From Achatina immaculata (lineage: Eukaryota > Mollusca > Gastropoda > Stylommatophora > Achatinidae), in assembly GCA_009760885.1 (NCBI GenBank), contig CM019716.1:1032001-1096000 (forward strand): DNA of 64,000 nt. Reading direction: 5' to 3'. The notes under the pieces are model-generated. The model made no database searches. It saw only the letters and a program-made list of their open reading frames with translations, and was not told the DNA's origin. The position numbers and the translations under genes were made by a program. Shown one piece after another: positions 1 to 13,000 of this stretch (position 1 is its first letter; the number at the start of each line of letters is the position of its first letter).

Positions 1-101
1 ATTTTTGCTGTTAAATATTTTTGTTGACATTTTAATGTGTATAATTTTAAATAAAATTGTATCTTAGGTATGTGTGTATGTTAAAAAAACAGTATATTAT
101 A

Positions 102-1016
102 CGAGGGCGAGTCAAAAAGCAATTTTAAATTTAATTTTGCTCTATAAAATATAGAATAGTAGACAGTTGTAGCACAGATATAACATTCCAGCCTAGACGT
201 ATTTGCGCGGAGGCACGTCGACCATTTTGGAATATGGCGTCAGCAGACTAGATCAGAGATAGCCACTCCCCTAGAAGCATGCACGAGAGAAGAACAGCGA
301 GCAGTTGTTTGCTTCATGGGAGTCTGACGTTCTGAAGCTGAAGATACGGCTTTCTGCGACGCTGAGTCATTGGAGACAAATACTGGGTACATTGCTTCCG
401 GCCAGAGACAAAGAGATCCAGCAGGCAGTGACGATATTCTTTCTAGCCGAAAACAACGGAGCTCCGTCGGTCGGAAAACCGACGCTCATACACTTCAGAG
501 ACTGCAAAGGTCCAATACTGGAACACTTCATGCAGACAAGAACCATTATCGAAAGCCAAGTATATTGGCATCTGGTTAAGAAGCATTCCAAACCTGCAGT
601 AAGATCAAGTCGTCGCGGTTTGTTCTGTTTTGATGTATTGTTACAGCATGACACCACCTCATACTTCACGTGCAACAGCCCAACAAATTACGCAGTTGCA
701 TTCGGAGTGTCTTCTACATAATCCATATTCACCCTGCCTCGTACCAAGAGATTATCTTGTAGTTAGACCTCTCAAGGATACGCTATGGGGGAAGAAGTTC
801 AGTACACAATAATAGATTAAAATGGCCGTGCGTTGTTGGTTACAAAGTCAGTAAGAAGATTTTTTTCCCCGAGGAATCTAGGCATTAGTGAAGTGGTAGC
901 AGACATGCATTGAACGCGGTGGGTAGTATCTTCAAAGTGACCATAGAGTTTTAAATCATATTTGTACATTTTATTCAAAATATACAAATTAACGTTACTT
1001 TTTTGACTCATTCTCT
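102..1016 (+). mobile_element. decayed mariner element (SETMAR-type transposase)
   Basis: Terminal inverted repeats are still readable: CGAGGGCGAGTCAAAAAG at the left, and the complement of an AGAGAATGAGTCAAAAA-like end at the right, each next to a TA. Between them, scattered over all three plus frames, are mariner transposase remnants: GPILEHF, KPAVRSSRRGL, VLLQHD, HTSRATAQQ, NPYSPCL, GPLKDTLWGKKF-like. Many frameshifts and stops, and the N-terminal part is mostly missing, so this is inactive. Confidence 0.75.
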
Positions 1017-1029
1017 TATATGGTCAGGT

Positions 1030-1720
1030 AATATCCGAGATTTAAAGCATCCGTGAGGAAAATGGCTGGAGACCTATCGCCACGATGTAGTTTATGTTTT
1101 TAGGTTTATGTTTTTATGGATTAGCAGGGGATGTTCACGGATGATGTGCCTATGCTTTGTGGAAGGCTACGGGGGAAGTTGTTAACCAGCTGAGGGCCGG
1201 AGGTCTAGCGGTTAAGATGCGCTCGGCGCTCTGTGACGAGGTTCTTAGTTAATCCATGATTTGTGTTTTCGTGCTTCGTTCTATGGATTCGTTAAGTCAT
1301 AGTGGTTTAGTAGTTGTTCATTACGCAGTTAAATGTAATTTTTTTTGTGTTGTGTGCGTGTTATACAGGACAAGAACAACAACAGTGTGTCTATTGGCAC
1401 AGCGCTAGTCATTAGAGTCACTGCGCATATCGTCTGCGCATGTTGAAGTCAAATCGGTTGCTCTAAAATATATTTATTAACTTCATTTCACAGGCTCCAT
1501 GGACAATGGGAACCCCGGAGCATAATTTTTTTTTTTTAAACCGGCGCCGTAGGCGGCGTAGGACGTTCCATGACGCAGGCAGCGAAGCTGGACAGGTATC
1601 AAGTCAAGTTGGCTGATGTTCCGTAACCCTTCAATATAGATCACACAAAGTGCGAATAACGTGTGTCAATAGACTCAGCCGAACAATAATCTCATCCACA
1701 CTTAGCTCATTTGTATGTGT
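1030..1720. other. unannotated stretch with one weak tRNA-like block
   Basis: No coding region recognised. At about 1196-1256 a block (GGTCTAGCGGTTAAGATGCG, then GAGGTTC) resembles the head of a tRNA-derived SINE, but the B box is poor and no tail is seen. Confidence 0.3.
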
Positions 1721-1723
1721 GAG

Positions 1724-1803
1724 AAAGAAAGAAAGAGAGAGACAGAGAGAGACAGAGAGAGACAGAGAGAGACAGAGGGAGAGACAGAGAGAGAGACAGA
1801 GAT
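1724..1803. repeat. GA/GACAGA microsatellite
   Basis: Imperfect (GAGACA)n/(GA)n tract. It keeps open frames on both strands, which are not genes. Confidence 0.9.
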
Positions 1804-2442
1804 GTGGGCCAGTTTGTTCATTGGGAAACATGTACTGGATTTCGGTGTAGGAGTCGTAATTTATGAATCAGCATGCGTTTTACATGTTACGAAAGTGCAA
1901 CCTATAATGATGGTGTTCTGTCGCGTACCAAATACTGATAGATGACAGATCTGAATGCTAGATATAGCACTACGATGTGTTTTGCTCCTGGGTGGATAGA
2001 GCGAAGAAATGAACTACTATGATGTGTGTACAAGTTTTGTCGTCCTGATGAATAGAAACGAACTACGGTGATGTTGTAAACAGTTTTGGGCGAAGAAACT
2101 AATAGCTATGATGTGTAATGTGGTTTTTTTTTTACCTTGCCACGTAAAATTATGAAGACGGAATATTTTTGACTTATTAAGGATTTTCTTTTGTACCATT
2201 TTCAAGCAACGTATTTTCTGTTCATGTATTACAAATGAGAGATGTACGTGGTGCTTGTTTCGCATACTCCACAGCCGGTATGAGGCGTTTTCTGCTGTTT
2301 CTGAGAGGCTTTTCAATGCCCCTGCTCTTGCTTGTCCGTCATACCAGTGTATGAATGACTGTGACGTCATAACGAAGAATAAACCAAGTATTTAGTTTGT
2401 CTTGATTGATTAAATGCCAGCATGCCTTGTTCTCGTGTCTGG

Positions 2443-2783
2443 TGTTGATTGTGTATGTCTGTGATGGTAGTAGGAGTGGGGTGATGTTGACTGTGTATGT
2501 CTGTGATGGTAGTGAGAGTGCGGTGATGTTGATTGTGTATGTCTGTGATGGTAGTGAGAATGCAGTGATGTTGACTGTGTATGTCTGTGATGGTAGTGAG
2601 AGTGCGGTGATGTTGATTGTGTATGTCTGTGATGGTAGTGAGAGTGCGGTGATGTTGATTGTCTATGTCTGTGATGGTAGTGAGAGTGCGGTGATGTTGA
2701 TTGTCTATGTCGGTGATGGTAGTGAGAGTGCGGTGATGTTGATTGTGTATGTCTGTGATGGTAGTGAGAGTGGGGTCATGCAC
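2443..2783. repeat. 42-bp minisatellite, about 8 copies
   Basis: Unit GTGATGTTGATTGTGTATGT followed by CTGTGATGGTAGTGAGAGTGCG, with few substitutions. The unit is divisible by three, so open frames run through on both strands (126 and 143 codons); they are repeat artefacts. Confidence 0.93.
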
Positions 2784-2789
2784 TGAGCT

Positions 2790-3890
2790 GGCGACCAAAA
2801 ATTAACAGCCGAGACACGGACATAGCCGTCGCCAAGGGAAGGTAACATGTAAACATTCTCAGAACATTAACAAAACTAAAGAGTGTTGATCATTCCCACA
2901 AGCTGATGCTGGTTGAGGGAAGGGGTGGGGGGATACTGTATTTTATATCTTTAATATCTCTTGTCCTAACTTTCAGTACTATTCTCTTTTATTCTTTCAC
3001 GCGTTCCTATCCATCCATCCATCCATCCATCAGAAACAGTTTTTGAAAAGGATGTTAGTATGCAGCCCGCGTGGGGGAGCTATCAAAACAATGCAGCCCG
3101 CGGCATAAAAGAATTTAATACATTTACAGTTCAGTAGGTTTATAAAGAATTAAACTAAACCTGTAGTGTGTTCATTCAGTCTTCTCTTCCGTGGAGCTCA
3201 TTATATCTTTTTACTAACAACGTGGTTACCTTGTCTCTGAAACGTTTGTGGAGGACTACCGTCCCCAAAGTCAACCGTCAGGTTGCAGAGATCACCACTT
3301 GGTCCACGGTACAGACAAAAGAGCACAGAAAATGGCAGGCCTATGGCGGCAGCCGGGAATTTAAGCGGGAAGCTGGTGCCATTCAGTTTTTCAACGACTG
3401 TGACGTTCTGTTGAAAATAGGATAGTTAGCTATGAAATGAGTGTGATGAATATGGACAAAGACAAACCTGGCAATATATACATATATACACACATCAGGG
3501 CTGACCAACCACAGCTGGCCCAAGACCCTGTACCACATCTCCGTTGGTACCACCAGTAACGGTTCTAGCCATAGTCATAGTCCCCATGGTGGTGGAGTCT
3601 GCTAAAGAAGTATCACACAACTAGGAATGCTGTTACACTGTTACTGCACAAACAGTAAAGAATAAACAGTAAAGCTTCATACTAAATGGCAGGGGCGTAA
3701 TGCAGGCATAGATAACCATTGTCATGATTAGACTTTGTCAATTCACGAGCAATAAACATTGTAAAGTGTCCATGTGTTTGAGCTATCACTGGGGAGGAAG
3801 GTTACTGTCTTGTATTTAAGAAAGTTGTCTTTTTGTTCTATATAATGAAGGACAGCATCGTGCAACAACTCACATTCAAGAGCAGTGATG
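2790..3890. other. no gene recognised
   Basis: Holds a (CCAT)n tract near 3010, a short ATAC/TATATA tract near 3474 and no coding or repeat family I can name. Confidence 0.4.
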
Positions 3891-3895
3891 CTTAC

Positions 3896-4003
3896 CTTCT
3901 TACAAGTCTTGCTGCCCATAAAGTTGGATATGTTTACTGTGATCGGGTATGTCCCTGTGTCGCCGTACGTGTGGAAGAAAGATGTATTCAGCTCCAGCTT
4001 CCC
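3896..4003 (-). CDS. PKD1-like exon: PKD repeat, second half
   Basis: 108 nt, phase 0-0. FFHTYGDTGTYPITVNISN is an unmistakable PKD closing motif (H-x-Y-x-x-x-G-x-Y-x-x-x-V-x-x-x-N) completing the repeat begun at 14559-14695. Donor gtaagc. The 10.5-kb intron between them is filled with nested LINEs. No further exon of this gene was found between 3895 and 1. Confidence 0.87.
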
Positions 4004-7000
4004 CTGAAGAAGAGACAATACACACTCATTGCGAGCTGAGTCGATAGCTGGTTCTCAAACTTTTGCAAACCGACACAATTAGCAAAGCAAACTTCTGTAG
4101 TAGTATAGAAAAGAATGAACATGCTAAAGTGCAATGTTCGTTCAAATGGGGAAGACGCTGACAAATTAATTATCTTGGAACAGCAATAACATCTGACGGC
4201 TGGTGCATAGATTAAATAAAATCACGAATAGGTATGCCAAAGGCAGCTTTTAATGACAAGATACTAACATATAAGATGTCCATAAAAGTGAGGAAAAGAG
4301 TATTACAATGCTATCATTCATTCATTCATTCATTCATTCATTCATTCATTTGCATGTCCCTTGCGGAACTTTGCCTCCCTAACATCACTCATGTAGGTCT
4401 CTCGGTTGTAAGCAAGATGTCCTGCTGCTGATGCATCCATTTGCAGGTCATCAACGATGTCTTGCAGCCATCTTCGCCTTGGTCTTCCTCTCTTTCTTTG
4501 TCCCTTATGTACCCTTCCAATACTGTTTTCTCTAGATTATCATGACGTTTAATGTGTCAAAAATAGTTTAAGTTTTCTCTCTTTAATCCTCTTTACAAGC
4601 CAGCCTTTCTCTATATTAAGTTCTTGCAATATGGATATATTTTACAATGCTATACAAAGACAGTAGTGTTATATGGTTCTGAAACTTACACAGTCAACAA
4701 AAAGATTACAAAGAAAATGTAAGAAACGGATGTGGTTTTGAAGAAATATGCAACAAATACCATGGACAGAAAACAACAAAAATGGAAAGCTCCTCAAGAA
4801 ATTTAACGAAAGCTTGATAAAATGATAATAAAAAAGACAGAGTTGTGAAGACAGAAATTAGAGAACCTGGTAATGACTGGAAAATTCAAGGGAAAAAGAA
4901 AAAGAGGAAGGCCAGTAGAAAAACATATCAATGGACTGACCAAGTGGCATGGAAAAAAAAAAGAAAAGCATCTGAATTAATCGGAAACACCAAGAACCTC
5001 ACAGAGGAATAAGCAGGGCCGCCAAGGCTACTCGGCACGATACATAAAATTTGTTTTTAATGTTCGACTGTCGTGCCAATAACTACATTTATAGTGATTT
5101 ATGGTTTGAACTGCAGTAACTATACTCAGATTTAGTTACAGTTTTTTTCGCAGTAAGAAATATCTTCTTTTTCTCCAGCTTTCCGAGCCATGAAAGCTCA
5201 CTGCTCCAGATAAAGTTCGCCTCCATTTCTCCCTATCCCTAATATCTTCTCTCTCCAGTTGGTGACACCAATTTCTTTTATATCCTCTTCTATGTTGTCT
5301 TTCCATCCCTGTCTTGATCTACCCCTTGGTCTTGTTTCCCTCATATTTTGTGCATACATAATTTTCGTTTGTCTGTTCTCTTCCATTCTTTCTACATTTC
5401 CCAACCAGCGTGGTCTGTTCAGTTTCAAGATATTTATAATTCGCTGGGATTTAAATAAGATGTTCAGTTCAGTGGTTTTTTGTTTTTTTTGCATATCTCC
5501 ACTGTTGGTATCGTTTGATGGCCCAAAGACTCTTCTTAGGATCTTATTCTAAAAAAATCTGCATTTGTTCTTCATTTTTCTTTGTTGTACTCCACGTTTC
5601 TGATCCATGCATGACAGATGGTATCATTATAGTTTTGTAGATCGTTATTTTAAACTTTATTACATAAAATTATTATTGCATAGTATCTTATGTAATTATT
5701 ATTATTACATAATATAATAATTTAATAATATAATGACAGAACATAATATAATAACTTAATAATTTTATCTTATCTAATAATAATATAATAATAATAATTT
5801 TCATTATCTTACATCTTATATCCTTCCTGTGCCGTTAAACGCCACATAGGGCTCGTAAGGTAGTTCGCCAATTTTTCCTGTTTTCGGCGAGCTTTTCAAC
5901 CTCATCAAAGGATTTTATGCCTATTAATTTGCCCTCTCTTAACTATGTCCTCTTTAGAGTTCTCCGTGGTCGACCTCTTTTTCTTCGGCCTGTTGTGTTC
6001 CACTTGATAGCTTGTTTTGGGATTCTCTGATCTTCTCATCACGTGAACAACATATGTCCATCTCCTTTTCCTGATCACCCATGAGACTGGTTGTTGTTCA
6101 GTCATCTGTCTTATCTCTGCATTGTTCTTGAATTCGTTCCACTTGATGCCCAGTATTTTCCTTAGGCATTTGTTTTCACAAGAGTCTAAATTTGTTATCT
6201 TCTTCTTCTTCTTCGTTCACTTCTACCACCAAAAACCGCACTGTGAACCTACTGAATTCATGCCTGTGGTCCTCGTTAGGAACCGTGGTCCCCTGTGTGG
6301 TCCAAAAAAGACCACACGAGATCCACGAGAGGACCACAAGGGGTTCAGAGTATCACAGTGCTTTAGCCTGTATTCTTGGTGGGTCTCGGAAGCGGGATTG
6401 CGTGACACCGTGGTTTTCATTGCACCAGTTTAGTCTAGGGTTGGACTTTCTCACCGGAAGACCTCGACGTGTTTAGGATATCAATGCATCCCCGCTGGGT
6501 GAGAGGCGGTAGCCCACCCAGGCCAGAGTTGGACTTTCTCACCGGAAAACCTCGACGTGTTTTGAGATACCCGTGTATCACCGCCGGGTGAGAGGTGGTT
6601 GCCCATCCAGTCCAGAGTTGGACTTTCTCACCGGAAAACCTCAGCGTGATTAGGATACGCAAACATCCCCGCCGGGTGAGAGGTGGTTGCCTATCTAGAC
6701 TTCCCTGGTCCAGTGTCTCCGACTTCAGCATTTTGCGGTCGTGGCCGCTACCCTTCCTAGTTGTGACCAGGATGGAGCTTTTGTCCAGGAGGACGAATCC
6801 TCGCCACTAGTGACTTCTACCCCTGGGTTGAGCCGGTTTAGGCATTATCCAAGTATGGGCGTGTTTGGGACGGGACCGACCTCTAGGGCAGAGGTACTGT
6901 GACATGCATAGCCTTCAAGATTCACCCCTGGTATGAGCCGGTTTAGACAAAATTCACCAGTATGGGTGTTTACCAGGCGTTACCGACCTCTAGAGCGGAG

Positions 7001-10000
7001 GTGGCATGACATGTCTAGCCATCAAGTTCCACCCCTGGTGTGTGCCAGTTTAGGCATATTTCACCAGTGTAGGTGTATTTCGGACGTGGACGGCCTCTAG
7101 AGCAGAGGTGCCGTGGTATAGCTCTCGTAGCGATACTACCTGACATACTGGTTAAACTTCACTTTCCACCACCTTTTCCCATCGGCTCCGCACAGCAACC
7201 TTTATTTCTGTTCCGCATTTACTTCCTTAACCGGGAGGAGCTTCACTCCACGCGCGGCATTTGAAGAGTCTCGCCAGCAGTGTCTTAACCTCTGGGACAA
7301 GCCGGTTCATGCATTTCACCCGATATGACTGCACTCAGGACGTGGCCGACCTCCAGACCAGAGGTGCCGTGATTTGACTGTTTGCTTCGCTTTATCCTTT
7401 CTACCACCTTTTCCGCAGTGATGCTGCGCGGCAACCTCATTTGCAAATTTCTTCATTGGCCAGGAGGAGCACCGCTCCACGCACGACAGCTGAAGATCTC
7501 GCCAACAGCGGCAGATGAGCTACCAAACGTGCCACTCATCTACCCTAAGTAACCGGTTTTCAGGCGCTAGATATTCGCCCTCGCCCCTTCTCCTGTCAGT
7601 TTAAACAGTTCTGCCACGGGAAGGCCAGGAGCTGGACTTGACTGCAAGAGGCTGTTTGTGGCGCGTTTGCAGTCCTTAGAACCTAAATTTGTTATGAAAC
7701 TCGCAACGAAATCAACTGAACATTAGGGATGCCAACTCCCAAATTGTAATTGTCACAAAAAAATTACATAAGAAATATGAAAATTCGCAATTTAATGAAG
7801 AAAGTGCATCGTTTTGAATGTGAAATGTGATCCTTCTGAGTCACATATATTTTTTACTCATGGAGGAATATTAGACAAGCACACAGTATCGTTTTGACGG
7901 GTGGGCACACCTACCCTGGGTATGACTCGGGTACTGTCATTTAACCCTTCTTTGTTTGCGTTAAATAATGGCCAGTGTGGGTAGGGGCTCCAGTGCATTG
8001 CTTTGCCCAGGGCTTGCAATGCTGTTAAGACGGCCCTGCAAACATATACTTAACTCACGGTCCACTAACTGAAATATTGTATAAATAGGAGAAAGTGAGT
8101 TGTGATTTTTTTTCTGCCACAGGGTAGTTAGCGGGGTAGGGGTATCCCCTCTCAAAGGAGAAGTAAGACGCCTCCTTACCTCTTTTAGTCTGCAGGACAC
8201 CCTTGGGTAAGGTTGAGTACCCACATAACCTCCCGATCAAGGTGATGTGAAGCCATGGGAGCAGGTGGTGGATGGAATGGGAGAACAGCTGACAGATAAT
8301 GTTGGTTATGGTCACCATTCTATGATGGTAGGCAGATGATCTCAACGAAGGGACAATGGCTACGATCACTGACTAGTACAGTCACTGCCCGGAAGGAAAG
8401 CAATTATAAACTATCTTCTGGAAATATAAAGAAACCCAAACAGCAACATGGAAGGTCAGATAGGGAAAAGATCTGGTGGCGAGTCCCCCAGCCAGATAGA
8501 TCTAATTTTAACACTGGGGAAGAGTGTGAGACAGAGGTCAGTACTAGTAATTGTGATGAAGGACAAAATCCTGATGGTGTTACTAAGGAAAACTCCTGCA
8601 TCAAACTAAAAAGAAAAATAAGAGTAGGAACATGGAATGTGAGAAGTATGTATGAGGGAATGTATCAAATAACAGTGACGAGATGAAAAGAACAGGGATA
8701 CACATTTTGGGAATCTGCGAACATCGGTGGAAAGGATCAGGACACTTCAAGAGCGAGAATGATGATATCTTTATATACTCTGGTGGAGAATTAGGAGGAA
8801 AGAATGGACTGGCTTTTTACTTAGACAAATCAACATCAAAACCATTACTAGGTTACAATTCAGTAAGTGACAGAATCCTCACTATCAGACTTAAGAGCAT
8901 GCCTAGAAATGTAATAGTTATCCTGATATATGCACCTACATCAGCATCAGAAGAAGAGGAAGTAGAAGACTTTTATAATACACTGCAAACGACGATAGAC
9001 CAGGTACGGAAAAATGTTACTGTAGTAATAATGAGCGATTTTAATGCAAAATTGGTACAGAAAGAGCAGAAAACGAAGGATATGGTGTGGGAAAATTTGG
9101 CATAGGACATAGAAATGAGGCAGGTGACAATTTAATGGCGTTTTGTATGGAAAATAAGCTAATTATCGCTAACACACTTTTTAAACAACATCCAAGAAGA
9201 CTTTACACTTGGACATCACCTGATGGGAAAACCAAGAATCAAATAGATTACATTTCACTGCAAAGAAGGTGGAGATCAAGTATAACGTCAGCAAAAACTT
9301 TACCAGGTGCTGATTGGGACACGGACCAATAGCAGACATGAAGATAAAGATAAAAAAGACAGGGATAAGACCACTCCACTTTGATCTTACAAAAATGCCA
9401 GAACTATACGGTACAGAAGTGAAGAACCGTTTCGAGATTTAGTGGCTGTAGAGGAGGAGATGACACCAGATGAATTGCCTACGCAGGCCAGAGATATCTT
9501 AATAACAACAGCTAAAGACATGGTTCCAGTAAAGAAAACACAAAAGAAAGAATGGATCAGCAGGCACACTAGAACTGATAAAACAACATAGAGAAATGAA
9601 GACGAAATGGAAAGCGACAAATAACAACAAAGATAAATACAAATCTTTAACAAAAGAAGTAAGAAAAAACATAAGAAAAGACAAAAAACAATATATACAA
9701 GATTGTTGTGAAAGAATAGAAGGACATCAGAAGTGTGGAAGAGATAGTGAAATGTTTAAAGAAATGAAGACATTGACGAGAAATGTCACACCTAAGCCAA
9801 ATGTAATTTGTAATGAACGAACGAAAGAACGAACATACTTTATTTTCAAAGGGTTAATAATTGGGCACGCAGGCCCGTCTGACATTCTGTCCTTCGTCAT
9901 ACAGCATTCACTCACTCAGTCATTCAGCATTTGTTAATGAGCATAATAATCATGAAGACACAATTAAATGATTACATAAATAAATAATAAACTTATCTCA

Positions 10001-13000
10001 TGTCCATACACTCTACACTCTGATTTATGCAACAAAATGAAATACACTTGCATTCTTACATTCATTCAAAACTAACAAATTTATAGAAAAGCAGGTTTTT
10101 TTTTAATTGGGGGGGGGGGGGGGAGGGAGGGGATGGAGACCTTGACAGAGACATAGGAAATTTTAGAAAAATGGAAGGAATATTGTACAGGAATATATGA
10201 AATAACTGATTGTGAAAGCAGACATCAACAGTGTGATTTATTATTGGAGGAGAAAGAACCCGAACCAACAATTGAAGACGTTTTATGGGCTGTAAAGAAT
10301 CTAAAAAATGGTAAATCACCAGGACGTGATGAGATAACAGCTGAATTTATTAAAGCAGGAGGAAAGGAATGTGCAACAATCTACCATGTACTATGTAAAA
10401 AGATATGGCATTCAGGTATTTGGCCAAAAGAATGGAAAAGAACTGTATTCATACCACTGCCAAAAAAGGGTAACCTGAAATTATGCACAAACTACAGAAC
10501 CGTTGCCCTGATTAGTCATGCCAGTAAAATTCTGTTAAAAATCATGATGGGTAGACTTCGTAAATAGTTAATGTAATCAAAGCCCTATACGAGGGTTTTC
10601 AGTACAAAGTTATCTGTGGAGAACATACCTCCAGCAGCTTTAGGGTACAAATAGGAGTGAAACAGGGATGTGTACTATCACCAACATTATTTATCTTGGC
10701 AGTAGATGGTTAATGAAGGAGGCAACATCAGACAAACGCAGAGGATTACAATGGATCCTTGACACAGTGCTGGAGGACCTTGACTTTGCGGACGACATTT
10801 GTCTATTATCAAGCAGTCACAAAGATATGCAAGATAAAATAAACAAGCTAACTCAGAATGCAAACAACATAGGACTAAAGATCAACGTAGGAAAGACAAA
10901 GTTAATGAAACAAAATGTGAACAACAGAAATGTACTCAGAGTAGATAACAAGTTAGTGGAGGAGGTAAACGAATTTGTATACCTTGGCAGCAGAGTAGTA
11001 GAAAATGGAGACAGCACAGAGGACATCAACAGCAGACTTACTAGAGCAAACCAGGCTTTTGCAATGCTGCAGAATATATGGAAATCAAATAAAACTAAGC
11101 ATAAATATGAAAATCAGGATATTTAAGAGTAATGTTCTAAGTGTACTACTCTATGGAAGCGAATGCTGGAAAATCACCAAAACCATAGAAAACAAGTTGA
11201 ATTCTTTCCAGACTAAGTGTTTACGAAGAATTAGAAAAATATTTTGGCCAAACACTATAAGAAATAACATCTTATTAGCAGAAATGCAGATGAAACCACT
11301 GACAACAATTATTGAGGAAAGACGCTGGCGATGGTTGGGACATGTGCTCCGAATGACTGACAACTCACTACCAAAAATAGCACTAAGATGGACACCACAG
11401 GGGAGCAGAAGTAAGGGTAGACCAAAAGAGACATGGAGAAGAACAACAGAAAGGATGTTGAGCAATAGAGAGCTCACCTGGGCAAGAGCAGAAAAAAAGG
11501 CAAAGGACAGGCATTTGTGGAAAACCCTTGCGGAAGCCCCATGTGCCCTGGGCACTTAAGGTTCAGAGAGAGAGAGAGACTTCGTAAGAAAATAGAAGAA
11601 GAAGTCAGTATGGTTCAAGCTGGTTTTAGACAAGGAAGAGGCTCAAGAGATCATACATTCAATATAAGATTAATAATAGAGAAATGCAGAGAATTTAATG
11701 TGAATCTATATTTATCTTGTTATAGACTATTCAATGGCATTTGATTGTGTACAACACCAGAAACTTTGGAAAATAATAGAAAAAATGGGATTTCCAACAC
11801 ATTTGATACAATTAACATCACTGTTGTATCTAGACCAACAGGCAGCAGTAGAATAAATGGTGAAACAACAACTTGGTTTGATATAAAACAAGAAGTCCGT
11901 CAGGGGTCCATACTGTTGCCTTACTTATTTAACTTGTATACTGAAAATATAATGAGGAATGTTAGAGAAGATGTAGACAAAGAATATTACGATGCCATGA
12001 CAATTGGAGATTATGAAATACTAGAGATTAGATATGCTGATGGCACGGTATTACTGTCCACAACACAAAAAGGAGTGGAAAAACTGATTACGTCACTCCA
12101 TAAGAATAGTGAAGAGCAAAACCTCTATCTTAATGGGAAGAAAACTAAATTTATGACAGCTGACAACCAAATAAGGCAGCTGAAATATATATCAATGAGA
12201 AAAAATTGGAAGAGATGGAGAGTTTTGAATATCTTGGATCATTACTAACTAATAATGGAGATACAATGAGGGAAATTAAAAGGAGGACATCTATCGCTCT
12301 TCAAAAATAAAACAACTAAAGAAGCTGTGGAGAGGAACAGACAGAACTACAAAAATAAGATTTTTAAGAGCTTACTTCTTTTCCATCGCAACATTATAGT
12401 AGCAGTAAGTTTTAGTAGCAGTAGCAAAAATAGAATGGTATAGTTTGGTATGTGCCAAGACATGGCACTAATTAAAGTACTTCGCAATTGTGTAAAGCCG
12501 CCTCCAAAGTGATAAAACTGTATTGCTTTTTCTTACTCTATCTACTGATTACATCTGAGGAATTTTAATGTGTAACTGAGAACGAACACATCTCAACAGT
12601 TTGAAAACCACTAATACTCAAATTGATAATAGCAATTACACATATTTATTATGAGAGAAATGAGTGGTGAATAAGTGATGATGTAGCAACAAATTGAGAA
12701 AACAGATGAATAATCCAGTTCCTCTCCCGACGAGAACTAGTTCGCCATGTAGGGAGGGAGTGAGCAACAACCACTCTCAGCTAGGAAAAACAGGCATTCA
12801 ACATGATGGAATAAGAGCCAACTTACTAAGTCACTGAAAATTCCATGGATCCTTACATACAACTTCATATCACCAAAAATATCGGACTTAAAATCCTCAA
12901 AAATCTCAGTAGAACTAATTCACATTTCTTCAGTTACAAACTATTTCTAACAACTCGTAGCTGCATCAGAAATTTACACATTGGATCCATGAGGAAAAAA

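Noticed and set aside
1196..1256. tRNA gene
   Set aside because: Only an A-box-like block is present; it cannot be folded into a cloverleaf with a proper B box.
2367..2798. Repeat proteins on both strands
   Set aside because: 42-bp minisatellite with a period divisible by three keeps both strands open by default.
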